Part shown: positions 23,742 through 31,885 of the stretch, piece after piece | How positions within the stretch are numbered: the first letter of the stretch is position 1 | Layout of the letters: every line of letters starts with the position of its first letter | Assembly (NCBI RefSeq): GCF_003667445.1 | Contig: NZ_RCTF01000002.1 | Coordinates: 62,001 to 126,000 of the forward strand | Reading direction: 5' to 3' | Length of the DNA: 64,000 nucleotides | Origin: Xanthobacter tagetidis | GTDB taxonomy: Bacteria; Pseudomonadota; Alphaproteobacteria; Rhizobiales; Xanthobacteraceae | Notes under the pieces: generated by a model | The model's database searches: none | Told to the model about the DNA's origin: nothing | Seen by the model: the letters and a program-made list of their open reading frames with translations, nothing else | Made by a program: the position numbers and the translations under genes

Positions 23742-25598
23742 TCAGCCAGTCAGCGCGTCGATGCGGGCCGTGGCCATGCGCATGCGTGCCGCCAGCAGCA
23801 CGGCGAGATTGCGGATGACACGCCGGCCCGCGGCCGGATGGGTGCGCGAGAACTCCTCGAACGCATCCGCGCCCACCTCCAGGCACACCACCTCGGTCTC
23901 GCTCCAGATGTCGGCGTTGCGCGGCTGGTCGATGAGGGCAAGCTCGCCGAACGCCATGCCCGGAATCATGGTGGTGATGCGCACGCCGGTCATGGACCGG
24001 GCGCTCGCCATGCCCCGCAGCAGGAAGTAGACCTTGGGCGTCGGCTCCACCGCCGAGACGATGCGCACCCCGGCCTCGAACGCCACGCGGGTGCCGAGCT
24101 TCGCGAAGGCCGCGGCGTCCTCGTGCGACAGGCCCTCCAGCAGCGCCTGGCCGGAAAGGTCCGCTTCCTCGGCTCCACGCGCGAAGCCGCCGTGGCGGTA
24201 GACCACCTGGTCCTCCGCCCATTCGACGGCGGCGTCATAGGTCGGAAAGGCGCGCACCTTGATGCCCTCCTGGACGAGCTGGCGCACCCGCGGCCCCACC
24301 TGGGACAGGCCGTCCACGCCGGCCAGAACCACGGTGGTGGAGGGCGGGATCTGGCTCTCGATCATCTGCGTGAACAGGCGCATGCCCGCGTCCGTGATGG
24401 TCGCGACGCGGTGCAGGTTCAGGATCAGGAAGTCCGGCAGGTGGTCCGGGTCGGCGAGGCGGCGGGTGACGTAGTCCATGGTGGCGAAGGAGAGCTTGCC
24501 GGCCAGCTCCACCACCCGGATCGCGCCCGAACGGTCGTCGAGGATGCGCTGCTCGCCCGCGCGCCGGCCGGGCTTGGCGGGCACGGTGCGGAAGTCGTAG
24601 TCCGCCACCAGGCAGGCGCGCACGTCGTCCTGGCGCGAGAGCATGTGCAGGTCGAACGCCTCCGACATGGCCTCGCAGGTCTTGATGCCGCGCACGCTGT
24701 TGCCGTGCTGGTCGAGGCGCGGCGAGAAGGTCCCGAGCCCGAGCTGGGAGGGCAAAGCGGCGAGGATGCCGCCGCCGACCCCGCTCTTGGCGGGCACGCC
24801 GACGCGGTAGATCCATTCGCCGGCGAAGTCGTACATGCCGGACGAGCTCATCACCGCCAGCGTGCGCGCCACCGCATAGCTGGAGAACACGCGGATGCCG
24901 GTGAGCGGGTTGACGCCCTGATTGGCGAGGCTGGCGCCCATCACCGCGAGGTCGCGTGCGGTCACCAGCACCGAGCACTGGCGGAAATAGATGTCCAGCA
25001 GGCGGTCCACGTCGCCGGCGACGCCGCCATAGGTGCGCAGCAGATAGGCGATGGCGCGGTTGCGGTCGCCGGTCGTGCGCTCGGACTGGAACACCGCCTC
25101 GTCCACCACGAGGTCGCGCCCGGCGAGGCGGCTCAGCGTCGCCCGGATCAGCTCGAAGGTGCCGTCGCCCTCGGCGGTCGCGATCAGGCCGCAGCAGGCG
25201 ATGGCGCCGGTGTTCACCATGGCGTTGAAGGGCCGGTTGTCGGGCCTGAGGCGGATGGAGTTGAACGCCTCGCCGCTCGGCTCGACGCCGATGGAGGCTT
25301 CCACCCGATCCGGCCCAAGGAGGTCGAGCGCCAGCGCGAACACGCCGGCCTTGGAGATCGACTGGATGGTGAAGGGGACGTCGGTGTCGCCCGCCTCATA
25401 GACGTGGCCGTCGATGGTCGCCACCGCGATGCCGAAATGATCCGGGTCGGCCTTGCCCAGTTCGGGAATATACTGCGCCACTTCTCCGGAGTGGTCGGCG
25501 GCGAAGTCGCGCTGGCAGCGGCGCAGATAGGCGAGAAGCGGAGTCTCGCGGGCAGGCGGGGCGGACGGTGCGGGGGCGGTGGCATCCGGCTTCGGCAA
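23742..25598 (-). CDS. glsA: glutaminase fused to STAS and cyclic-nucleotide-binding domains
   Basis: A 618-residue three-domain protein. Residues about 20-325 are a class-A beta-lactamase-fold glutaminase with the catalytic S80-I-S-K83 motif, the NTGAIACCGL segment and KSGVGGGILA, hydrolysing glutamine to glutamate and ammonia. Residues about 358-465 form a STAS domain (FLILNLHRVATITDAG, as in anti-sigma antagonists). Residues about 488-605 form a cNMP-binding domain with the FGELALIDQPRNAD phosphate cassette. This order suggests allosteric control of glutaminase activity by a nucleotide, or scaffolding. Translation appears to start at TTG 25598 with GGAG seven bases upstream. Glutaminases with extra STAS/cNMP domains exist in other bacteria, but their regulation is, to my knowledge, little studied. 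Confidence 0.9.
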   Translation of the reverse strand: MPKPDATAPAPSAPPARETPLLAYLRRCQRDFAADHSGEVAQYIPELGKADPDHFGIAVATIDGHVYEAGDTDVPFTIQSISKAGVFALALDLLGPDRVEASIGVEPSGEAFNSIRLRPDNRPFNAMVNTGAIACCGLIATAEGDGTFELIRATLSRLAGRDLVVDEAVFQSERTTGDRNRAIAYLLRTYGGVAGDVDRLLDIYFRQCSVLVTARDLAVMGASLANQGVNPLTGIRVFSSYAVARTLAVMSSSGMYDFAGEWIYRVGVPAKSGVGGGILAALPSQLGLGTFSPRLDQHGNSVRGIKTCEAMSEAFDLHMLSRQDDVRACLVADYDFRTVPAKPGRRAGEQRILDDRSGAIRVVELAGKLSFATMDYVTRRLADPDHLPDFLILNLHRVATITDAGMRLFTQMIESQIPPSTTVVLAGVDGLSQVGPRVRQLVQEGIKVRAFPTYDAAVEWAEDQVVYRHGGFARGAEEADLSGQALLEGLSHEDAAAFAKLGTRVAFEAGVRIVSAVEPTPKVYFLLRGMASARSMTGVRITTMIPGMAFGELALIDQPRNADIWSETEVVCLEVGADAFEEFSRTHPAAGRRVIRNLAVLLAARMRMATARIDALTG

Positions 25599-25674
25599 GG
25601 ACGGGCTCCGGCGATCGGGGGCACGAAGGCCGAGCCTATAGTGATTTGGCGCGCGGTGGATACGGTGCCGGCCG

Positions 25675-26583
25675 TCAGGCGATCAGCAGTTCCCGTTCCG
25701 GCGCCCGCAGGACGCGCGGCGCATGGCGCAGGAAGGCGTCGGCGAGCGGGGAGGCGGGGTCGCGGTCGGAGGTCACGAGGCCCACGGGCTGGGTGCGCAC
25801 CGGGTCCACCAGCGCGAGCACGTGGAGGCGGTCCTGCGCGCTCAGGGCCTGGACATGGCTCGCCGGCAGGATGCCGCCCCAGGGGCCGGAGCGGATCACG
25901 GTCCACACGCCTTCGAAGGAATTCACCTCGATGCGCGGCTCGCAGGCGATGCCGGCCTCGGCGAAGATCTGGTCGACGATGCGCCGGTGCTGCATGTCGC
26001 GCGTCAGCAGGCACAGCGGGCGCCGCGCCGCCTCGGACCAGGTGAGGTGATCGCGGCCCTCGAACCACGGGGTGCAGGTGACGAAGACGTAGCTCTCCTC
26101 GTAGAGCGGGCGGGTGCGCACCCGCGCCAGCGGCTCGGCGTGCAGGTAGGTGACGCCGGCCTCGATCTCCATCTCGTCGAGCGAGCGCTGGATGGCGGCC
26201 GAGGGCATGGACTGCACCTGCACCCGCACCTTCGGGTGGCGCTCGCAGAAGGCGTTCACCAGCGTCGGCAGCGAGGGGAGGGCGCCGGGAATGGCGCCGA
26301 TCCGCAGCACCCCCGACAGGCCGCCGCCGGGATCGGCCAGTTCCTGGCGCAGGCCGTCGAAGTCCGCCACCATCCGCTGGGCCCAGACCAGTGCCCGCTC
26401 GCCGTCCAGGGTGAGCCCCTGATAGCGGTGGCTGCGGACCACCAGCGCGCGGCCCAGTTCCTCCTCCAGCTTGCGGATGCCGGTGGACAGCGCCGGCTGC
26501 GACACATGGCAGGTGCGCGCGGCGCGGCCGAAGTGCCGCTCGCGGGCGACGGCGACGAGATATTCGAGCTGGCGGATCAGCAT
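25675..26583 (-). CDS. LysR-type transcriptional regulator
   Basis: A 302-residue LTTR with an N-terminal winged helix (LEYLVAVARERHFGRAARTCHVSQPALSTGIRKLEEELG) and a periplasmic-binding-protein-like effector domain. AGGAGGT lies five bases before the ATG, one of the strongest ribosome sites here. A perfect inverted repeat that also reads as a ModE box lies 22 bp upstream of the ATG, so the gene may be under molybdenum control. It is divergent from the ModE-like gene. It resembles regulators found beside NAD-dependent formate dehydrogenase operons, but no such operon is in the window, so the target is open. Confidence 0.88.
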   Translation of the reverse strand: MLIRQLEYLVAVARERHFGRAARTCHVSQPALSTGIRKLEEELGRALVVRSHRYQGLTLDGERALVWAQRMVADFDGLRQELADPGGGLSGVLRIGAIPGALPSLPTLVNAFCERHPKVRVQVQSMPSAAIQRSLDEMEIEAGVTYLHAEPLARVRTRPLYEESYVFVTCTPWFEGRDHLTWSEAARRPLCLLTRDMQHRRIVDQIFAEAGIACEPRIEVNSFEGVWTVIRSGPWGGILPASHVQALSAQDRLHVLALVDPVRTQPVGLVTSDRDPASPLADAFLRHAPRVLRAPERELLIA

Positions 26584-26605
26584 GGCGACCTCCTGATGGG
26601 AGGTA

Positions 26606-26629
26606 CGTTATTTTAGTTCGGGAATAACG
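26606..26629. promoter_or_regulatory. ModE-box-like operator, site A
   Basis: CGTTATT-N10-AATAACG, a perfect 24-bp inverted repeat in the divergent LysR/ModE-like region. It fits the CGTTAT...ATAACG pattern of ModE boxes, with the same overall length as site B at 27151. It also contains an ATT-N10-AAT form, so autoregulation by the LysR protein itself is an alternative reading. Confidence 0.55.
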
Positions 26630-26704
26630 ACAAGGGGCGCCCCTCTTTGCTAGAGTGCTTCAAAAGCGGGGCGGCGGTCCGCCCGCTATAGGCGAGCACC
26701 GTTT

Positions 26705-27058
26705 ATGGCATCCTTGAGCGTGCGCATCGACCTGGGCCCCGAGCTCAGGATCGGCCCCGGCAAGATCGAGCTGCTGGAGAAGATTGCGGCGTTCGGCTCC
26801 ATCTCGGCGGCCGGGCGGGCCATGGACATGTCCTACCGCCGCGCCTGGGAGCTGGTGGAGGAGCTGAACGGCACCTTCGAGAGCCCGGTGGTCTCCGCCC
26901 AGACCGGCGGCAAGCGCGGCGGCGGGGCAGTGCTGACGCCGTTCGGCTTGTCTCTGGTGGCGCGCTACCGTGCCATCGAGAGCGCGGCGACCCAGGCGGC
27001 GGCGGCGCATCTCGACGCGCTGCAAGGCGAGCTGGCGGCCAAGACCGCTGCAGAATAG
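26705..27058 (+). CDS. ModE-like DNA-binding protein lacking molbindin domains
   Basis: The 117-residue product matches only the N-terminal winged-helix domain of the molybdate regulator ModE: IGPGKIELLEKIAAFGSISAAGRAMDMSYRRAWELVEELN, then the wing VVSAQTGGKRGGGAVLTPFG and the dimerisation helix. Full ModE proteins of about 260 residues add two MOP domains that bind molybdate; here the gene stops after the helix. Such short forms occur in proteobacteria and must sense molybdate indirectly or not at all. Two ModE-box-like sites flank it. It is probably the regulator of this module together with the LysR protein. Confidence 0.85.
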   Translation: MASLSVRIDLGPELRIGPGKIELLEKIAAFGSISAAGRAMDMSYRRAWELVEELNGTFESPVVSAQTGGKRGGGAVLTPFGLSLVARYRAIESAATQAAAAHLDALQGELAAKTAAE

Positions 27059-27150
27059 TCGGTTGGATATAGCGATTTCTGCCGGAAATCGTCCAAATCT
27101 GCAGAATTGAACCTATACTGTCTTGACAGGCGTGGGGGTCTCGGGTGCAT

Positions 27151-27174
27151 CGTTATGTTCATATGAACATCACG
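27151..27174. promoter_or_regulatory. ModE-box-like operator, site B
   Basis: CGTTATGT-N8-ACATCACG, 24 bp, one mismatch from perfect symmetry, with a 16-bp perfect palindrome (27155-27170) inside it. It ends 12 nt before the GTG of the DUF2325 gene, right against its TAAGG ribosome site, a repressor position. It shares length and CGTTAT arm with site A. Confidence 0.6.
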
Positions 27175-27186
27175 TAAGGCTTCGCC

Positions 27187-28452
27187 GTGGTCGCCTCTCC
27201 GGTCCTCTCCCCGGTCCTTTTGGGCCATTTCGCCGCGCGGGCCGGAATCTTGCCCTCGTCGCGCAAGGCGCTCGACCTCGCCGATGGCGCGCCGCGCCGG
27301 GAGCGGCTGTGGGAGCTGTCCTCCAACCTCCACTGCTCGGTGATCGGCACCTGCCTGTCCACGGCGGACCTGCGCCAGTTCTTCACCAAGCTGAAGGACC
27401 CGCTGGCGCGGACCGCCTCGGAGCACGAGATCCACTCGCTCGCCGTCGCCGGGGCAGGCCGGCGCGACCTGCCGGGCAAGCTGCTGCAGAAGCTGCTCGA
27501 CAAGAAGCACGAGGCCCAGCTGCGCCGCTTCTCCAGGGCCGCGAGCCTCGAAGAGGTGCGCGCGCTGTGGCGCGACAGCCTGGAGAAGGGCGAGGTGCCG
27601 GGCGCCTACTGGGCGACGCTGACCCATCCCTTGACCGACCAGGCGCTGGCGCGCGAGGCGTTCTGCGAGGTGCACATGCTCTCGCACCTGATGGGCCAGT
27701 CCAACCGCGCCGACATCAAGCGCCTGCGGACGCTGGAGGCCGAACTCGGCGCCCGCGACGAGAAGATCGCGCGCCAGGAGCAGCGCCTGTCGCAGATGGC
27801 CGCTTCCCAGGCGGCGCTGGCACGCGAGGCGGCGCAGCTCAAGGCGGACCTGCGGCACGCCCTTGAGCAGGGCACCGGCGTTGCCGCGCCGGTGGCGGAC
27901 GGCGAGGCGGTCGCGGCGCTGCGGCGCAGGCTGGGCGACGAGCAGGCCCGCTCCGCGGCCCTGGCCGAGCGGCTCGCGGCGCGCGATGCCGCACTTTCCG
28001 AGAATGCCCGGCGCATCGCCGCCTTGGAGCGGGAGGCGCAGGAGCTATGCCGCGAGGTGGAGGCGCTGGAAGGCACGCTGGCCTGCGCCGCCGAGCCCGC
28101 CGCCGCCGAGCCGGAGGCGCCGCGCGGGCTCGCCGGCCTGCGCTTCCTCTATGTGGGCGGGAGGCCCAAGCAGCTCGACCAGCTGCGCGCCTTCGCCGAC
28201 AAGGCCGGCGGCGTGCTGCTCACCCATGACGGCGGCATGGAGGAGACGGTCACGCTCCTGCCCGGCCTCGTCAGCCAGGCCGACATCGCCTTCTTCCCGG
28301 TGGACTGCGTCAGCCACCTCGCCTCCTCGCAGGTCAAGCGCCTGTGCCGGGATGCGGGCAAGCCGTTCATTCCGCTGCGGACCTCCGGCCTGGCGAGCTT
28401 CGCCGCCGCGCTCGATGCCCTGGCCGCACAGAGCGCGGAGGCGGCCCAGTGA
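27187..28452 (+). CDS. DUF2325 domain protein with central coiled coil
   Basis: A 421-residue protein. Residues about 1-170 form a helical domain with Cys/His residues (LSSNLHCSVIGTCLSTADLR, ASEHEIHSL, CEVHMLSHLMG) that could bind a metal. Residues about 175-300 are a coiled coil (LRTLEAELGARDEKIARQ and following). Residues about 320-415 are the DUF2325 domain: LRFLYVGGRPKQLDQLR, HDGGMEETVTLLPGLVSQAD and FFPVDCVSHLASSQVKRLC. The GTG at 27187 has TAAGG nine bases upstream. It overlaps the DUF2478 gene by 4 nt. Function is unknown; the operator and partner suggest a role in molybdenum or molybdoenzyme homeostasis, which is inference. Confidence 0.8.
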   Translation: MVASPVLSPVLLGHFAARAGILPSSRKALDLADGAPRRERLWELSSNLHCSVIGTCLSTADLRQFFTKLKDPLARTASEHEIHSLAVAGAGRRDLPGKLLQKLLDKKHEAQLRRFSRAASLEEVRALWRDSLEKGEVPGAYWATLTHPLTDQALAREAFCEVHMLSHLMGQSNRADIKRLRTLEAELGARDEKIARQEQRLSQMAASQAALAREAAQLKADLRHALEQGTGVAAPVADGEAVAALRRRLGDEQARSAALAERLAARDAALSENARRIAALEREAQELCREVEALEGTLACAAEPAAAEPEAPRGLAGLRFLYVGGRPKQLDQLRAFADKAGGVLLTHDGGMEETVTLLPGLVSQADIAFFPVDCVSHLASSQVKRLCRDAGKPFIPLRTSGLASFAAALDALAAQSAEAAQ

Positions 28453-29060
28453 GCGCGCCCGCCGCTCCCCCCACCCGCGCCCCGGTGTTCCGTGGCGGCG
28501 GGCCGGCCGCGCCGCTGTTCGACGCGGAAAGCGACGTCGCCGCTTTGGTCTACACGCCCGACGAGGCGCCCGACGCGATCCTCACCGCCTTCGCCCGCGA
28601 CCTCGGCGCACGCGGCTTCGATGCGGTGGGCGTGATCCAGGGCCGCAAGACCGCCCGGGGCCGGCCCTGCGGCCTCACGCTCATCCCCGAGGGCCGCGAG
28701 CTGTCCGTGACCGACTGCGGCGCGCGCCATGCGCCCGACTGGCGCGACACGCTGGGCCGGATCGAGGGATCGCTGCTGGAAGCGGCGCACCGCCGTCCCG
28801 ATCTCCTCATCCTCAACCGCTTCGGCGCGGCCGAGCGGGCGGGCGGCGGCCTGATCGCGGTGATCTGCGCCGCGGTGGAGCGGGATGTGCCGGTGCTGCT
28901 GCCGGTGCCCGCCGCCTTGTTCCCGGACTGGCTGCGCTTCACCGAGGGCCTGTGCGTGCGGCTCGCTTGCTCGCGCGCGAGCCTCGAGGGCTGGTGGAGC
29001 AGCCTGCGCCCGCCGGCCACCCGCGCCCCCGCCCGCCGCTTCTGCGAGAGCGGGAAATAG
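28449..29060 (+). CDS. DUF2478 protein (nucleotide-binding-like, molybdenum-cluster associated)
   Basis: A 203-residue protein of the DUF2478 family. Key segments are VAALVYTPDEAPDAILTAFA (start of an NTPase-like fold), GFDAVGVIQGR, LSVTDCGARHAPDW, and RRPDLLILNRFGAAERAGGGL, typical of the family, which is often found near molybdate transport genes. GTG 28449 overlaps the upstream stop (GTGA), indicating translational coupling with the DUF2325 gene. There is no full Walker A motif, so ATP use is not supported. Its role is unknown. Confidence 0.75.
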   Translation: MSAPAAPPTRAPVFRGGGPAAPLFDAESDVAALVYTPDEAPDAILTAFARDLGARGFDAVGVIQGRKTARGRPCGLTLIPEGRELSVTDCGARHAPDWRDTLGRIEGSLLEAAHRRPDLLILNRFGAAERAGGGLIAVICAAVERDVPVLLPVPAALFPDWLRFTEGLCVRLACSRASLEGWWSSLRPPATRAPARRFCESGK

Positions 29061-29063
29061 CGT

Positions 29064-29150
29064 TCAGGCTGCCTCCAGGGTGATGAGCAGGCCCACATGG
29101 TCGGAGATCCGCCGGCCCGTCGCAGCCACGTTCGGAAGCGGGACCACGCT
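29064..29150 (-). pseudogene. C-terminal remnant of an endonuclease/exonuclease/phosphatase-family gene
   Basis: The last 28 codons before a minus-strand stop read VVPLPNVAATGRRISDHVGLLITLE, matching the C-terminal R-x-S-D-H-x-G-L signature of EEP-fold hydrolases. Upstream in the same frame the sequence becomes Arg/Cys-rich and is not recognisable, and no start or nuclease core follows. I read it as a decayed gene end left by deletion. The rest of the region up to 29373 is the serA leader, with a CCGTGCCGATCGA direct repeat near 29270-29297 and no other gene. Confidence 0.45.
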
Positions 29151-29373
29151 GCGGCAGCGCAGGCACGCGCGCTGCGACACCGTGGCCCTCCGCAGGGGAA
29201 ATCTGGACGCGGGCGGCAAAATCGCTAAGTTCCCGCGGCCCGGGGGTCGCCACCCGCGGGCGCGCCAGACCGTGCCGATCGAGCCGTGCCGATCGAAACC
29301 GTGCGAAGCCGAGTGCGGCTTGCCGCACGCTCGCCTCCGGTCCGCGCCGCCACCGCCGAAGGACGCCGAGCCC

Positions 29374-30642
29374 GTGAACCACAGCCAAACCCAGATGCCG
29401 CAGCTCTCGCTGGCCAAGGACAAGATCAAGGTCCTGCTGCTGGAGGGCGTGAACGACAGCGCCGTCGAGCTGATGCGCGCCGCGGGCTACACCAACCTCA
29501 CGCGCCTTCCCAAGGCGCTCGACGGCGACGCGCTCAGGGAGGCCATCAAGGGCGTCCACATCCTCGGCATCCGCTCGCGCACCCAGATCACGGCACCGGT
29601 GCTGGAGGCGGCCGACCGGCTGATCGCCATCGGCTGCTTCAGCGTCGGCACCAACCAGGTGGACATCGACGCCACGCGCGCCCACGGCATCCCGGTGTTC
29701 AACGCGCCTTTCTCCAACACCCGCAGCGTGGCGGAACTGGTGATCGGCGAGATCGTCATGCTGCTGCGCCGCATCCCCGAGCGTTCGCGCGCGGCGCACG
29801 AGGGCCGGTGGGACAAGTCGGCCACCAACAGCCTGGAGGTGCGCGGCAAGACGCTCGGCATCGTCGGCTACGGCAATATCGGCTCGCAGCTCTCGAACCT
29901 CGCCGAGGCGATGGGCATGCGGGTGATCTTCCACGACCTCACCGACAAGCTGCGCCACGGCAACACCGAGCCGGTCAACAGCCTGCGCGACCTGCTCGCG
30001 CAGGCCGACGTGGTCAGCCTGCACGTGCCGGAGACGCCCGGCACCCACGGCATGATCGGCCGCGCCGAGATCGCCGCCATGAAGAAGGGCGCCTATTTCA
30101 TCAACAACAGCCGCGGCACGGTGGTGGACCTCGAAGCCCTCGCCGAGGCGCTGCGCGAGGGCCGGCTGCGCGGCGCGGCGGTGGACGTGTTTCCGGTGGA
30201 GCCGAGCGCCAATGGCGAGCGCTTCGTCACCCCGCTCCAGGGCCTCGACAACGTCATCCTCACCCCGCACATCGGCGGCTCCACCGAGGAGGCGCAGGAG
30301 CGCATCGGCGCCGAGGTGGCACGCAAGCTGGTGGACTATTCCGACAGCGGCACCACGGTGGGCGCGGTGAACTTCCCGCAGGTGCAGTTGCCGGCGCGCC
30401 CGCTGGGCACGCGCTTCATCCAGGTGCAGCGCAACCTGCCGGGCATGCTCGGCCGCCTCAACGAGGTGCTGGCGCGCCACCACGTCAACATCGCCGCGCA
30501 GTATTACGAGACCGCCGCCGACATCGGCTACGTGGTGCTCGACGCCGATGCCTCGGCCGCCGACAGCCAGCGCGTACTGGAGGACATCCGTGCGCTGGAA
30601 GGCACCATCCGCGCGCGCCTGCTCTACGAATACAAGATCTGA
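29374..30642 (+). CDS. serA: D-3-phosphoglycerate dehydrogenase
   Basis: This enzyme catalyses the first step of serine biosynthesis, oxidising 3-phosphoglycerate with NAD+. The 422-residue protein has the split D-isomer dehydrogenase domain, the Rossmann motif LGIVGYGNIGSQLSNLAEAMG, catalytic Arg in NNSRGTVVD, Glu in DVFPVEPS and His in LTPHIGGSTEEAQ, then a C-terminal ACT domain from about residue 345 (NLPGMLGRLNEVLARHHVNIAAQYYE) for serine feedback. Size and layout match the short E. coli SerA type, not the longer form with an intervening domain. GTG 29374 is chosen with AAGGA upstream; ATG 29395 lacks a ribosome site. Confidence 0.93.
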   Translation: MNHSQTQMPQLSLAKDKIKVLLLEGVNDSAVELMRAAGYTNLTRLPKALDGDALREAIKGVHILGIRSRTQITAPVLEAADRLIAIGCFSVGTNQVDIDATRAHGIPVFNAPFSNTRSVAELVIGEIVMLLRRIPERSRAAHEGRWDKSATNSLEVRGKTLGIVGYGNIGSQLSNLAEAMGMRVIFHDLTDKLRHGNTEPVNSLRDLLAQADVVSLHVPETPGTHGMIGRAEIAAMKKGAYFINNSRGTVVDLEALAEALREGRLRGAAVDVFPVEPSANGERFVTPLQGLDNVILTPHIGGSTEEAQERIGAEVARKLVDYSDSGTTVGAVNFPQVQLPARPLGTRFIQVQRNLPGMLGRLNEVLARHHVNIAAQYYETAADIGYVVLDADASAADSQRVLEDIRALEGTIRARLLYEYKI

Positions 30643-30709
30643 ACGACAAGAATCGGCGCGGGCGGACGCCGCGCGTCCGCACCGACGCTCGCAAAGGGAG
30701 ACGAGAAGG

Positions 30710-31873
30710 ATGCCGAGCCCTCACGCCGAGAGCTATGCCGACATCCGCGCGGCCGTGCGCCGGCTGTGCGCCGACTTCCCGGGGCCCTACTGGCGCGCGC
30801 TCGACCGGGAGATGGCCTACCCCTCCGCCTTCGTCGAGGCGCTCACCCGCTCGGGCTTCCTTGCCGCCCTGATCCCGGAAGCCTATGGCGGCGCCGGCCT
30901 GCCGCTCTCCGCCGCGGCGGCGATCCTGGAGGAGATCCAGCGCGCGGGCTGCAACGGCGGCGCCTGCCATGCCCAGATGTACACCATGGGCACGGTGCTG
31001 CGGCATGGCAGCGAGGCGCAGAAGGAGCGCTGGCTGCCGGAGATCGCCGCGGGGACGATCCGCCTCCAGGCGTTCGGCGTCACCGAGCCCACCTCCGGCA
31101 CCGACACCACCGCGCTGAAGACCACCGCCCGGCGGGAGGGCGACCATTATGTGGTGAACGGCCAGAAGATCTGGACCAGCCGGGCCGAGCATTCCGATCT
31201 GATGCTGCTCCTCGCCCGCACCACGCCGCGCGATCAGGTGGCGAAGAAGACGGAGGGCCTCTCCGTGTTCCTGCTCGACATGCGCGCGGCGCGGCAGGAG
31301 GGCCTCTCCATCCGCCCCATCCGCACCATGATGAACCACGCCACCACCGAGGTGTTCTTCGACAATGTGAAGGTCCCGGCGGAGAACCTCGTGGGCGAGG
31401 AGGGCAAGGGCTTCCGCTACATCCTCTCGGGCATGAATGCCGAGCGCATCCTGATCGCCGCCGAGTGCATCGGCGATGCCAAGTGGTTCCTGGAGAAGGC
31501 CGCCGCCTATGCCCGCGAGCGGGTGCTGTTCGGCCGGCCGATCGGCCAGAACCAGGGCGTCCAGTTCCCGCTGGCGAAGGCCTATGCGGAGATGCGCGCG
31601 GCCGAGCTGATGGTGAACGAGGCGGCGCGCCTCTACGAGGCCGGGCTCGATTGCGGCGCCGAGGCGAACATGGCCAAGATGCTGGCGGCGGATGCCTCCT
31701 GGGCCGCGGCCAATGCCTGCGTCCAGACCCATGGCGGGTTCGGCTTCGCGGAGGAGTACGACGTCGAGCGCAAGTTCCGCGAGACGCGGCTCTACCAGGT
31801 GGCGCCCATCTCCACCAACATGATCCTGTCCTATCTGGCCGAGCATGTGCTCGGCCTGCCCCGGTCCTATTGA
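30710..31873 (+). CDS. acyl-CoA dehydrogenase
   Basis: A 387-residue flavoprotein of the acyl-CoA dehydrogenase family. Visible blocks are GFLAALIPEAYGGAGLPLS, the FAD/substrate signature FGVTEPTSGTDT, WTSRAEHSDLMLLLART, VLFGRPIGQNQGVQFPLA and VQTHGGFGFAEEYDVERKFRETR with the C-terminal LYQVAPISTNMI. The catalytic base position differs among subfamilies and I cannot fix chain specificity. It lies 12 nt before a MaoC-type hydratase gene, so the two likely act in sequence (dehydrogenation, then hydration) on a branched-chain or dicarboxylic acyl-CoA. GAAGG lies close upstream of the ATG. Confidence 0.88.
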   Translation: MPSPHAESYADIRAAVRRLCADFPGPYWRALDREMAYPSAFVEALTRSGFLAALIPEAYGGAGLPLSAAAAILEEIQRAGCNGGACHAQMYTMGTVLRHGSEAQKERWLPEIAAGTIRLQAFGVTEPTSGTDTTALKTTARREGDHYVVNGQKIWTSRAEHSDLMLLLARTTPRDQVAKKTEGLSVFLLDMRAARQEGLSIRPIRTMMNHATTEVFFDNVKVPAENLVGEEGKGFRYILSGMNAERILIAAECIGDAKWFLEKAAAYARERVLFGRPIGQNQGVQFPLAKAYAEMRAAELMVNEAARLYEAGLDCGAEANMAKMLAADASWAAANACVQTHGGFGFAEEYDVERKFRETRLYQVAPISTNMILSYLAEHVLGLPRSY

Positions 31874-31885
31874 GGAGGCGCCGCA

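Noticed and set aside
22848..26045. A long plus-strand open frame opposite the DUF2189, glutaminase and LysR genes
   Set aside because: It crosses three real minus-strand genes and gives His/Arg/Asp-rich sequence without domains.
25675..26583. FdsR-type formate dehydrogenase regulator as a firm call
   Set aside because: The resemblance is noted, but no formate dehydrogenase gene is in the window.
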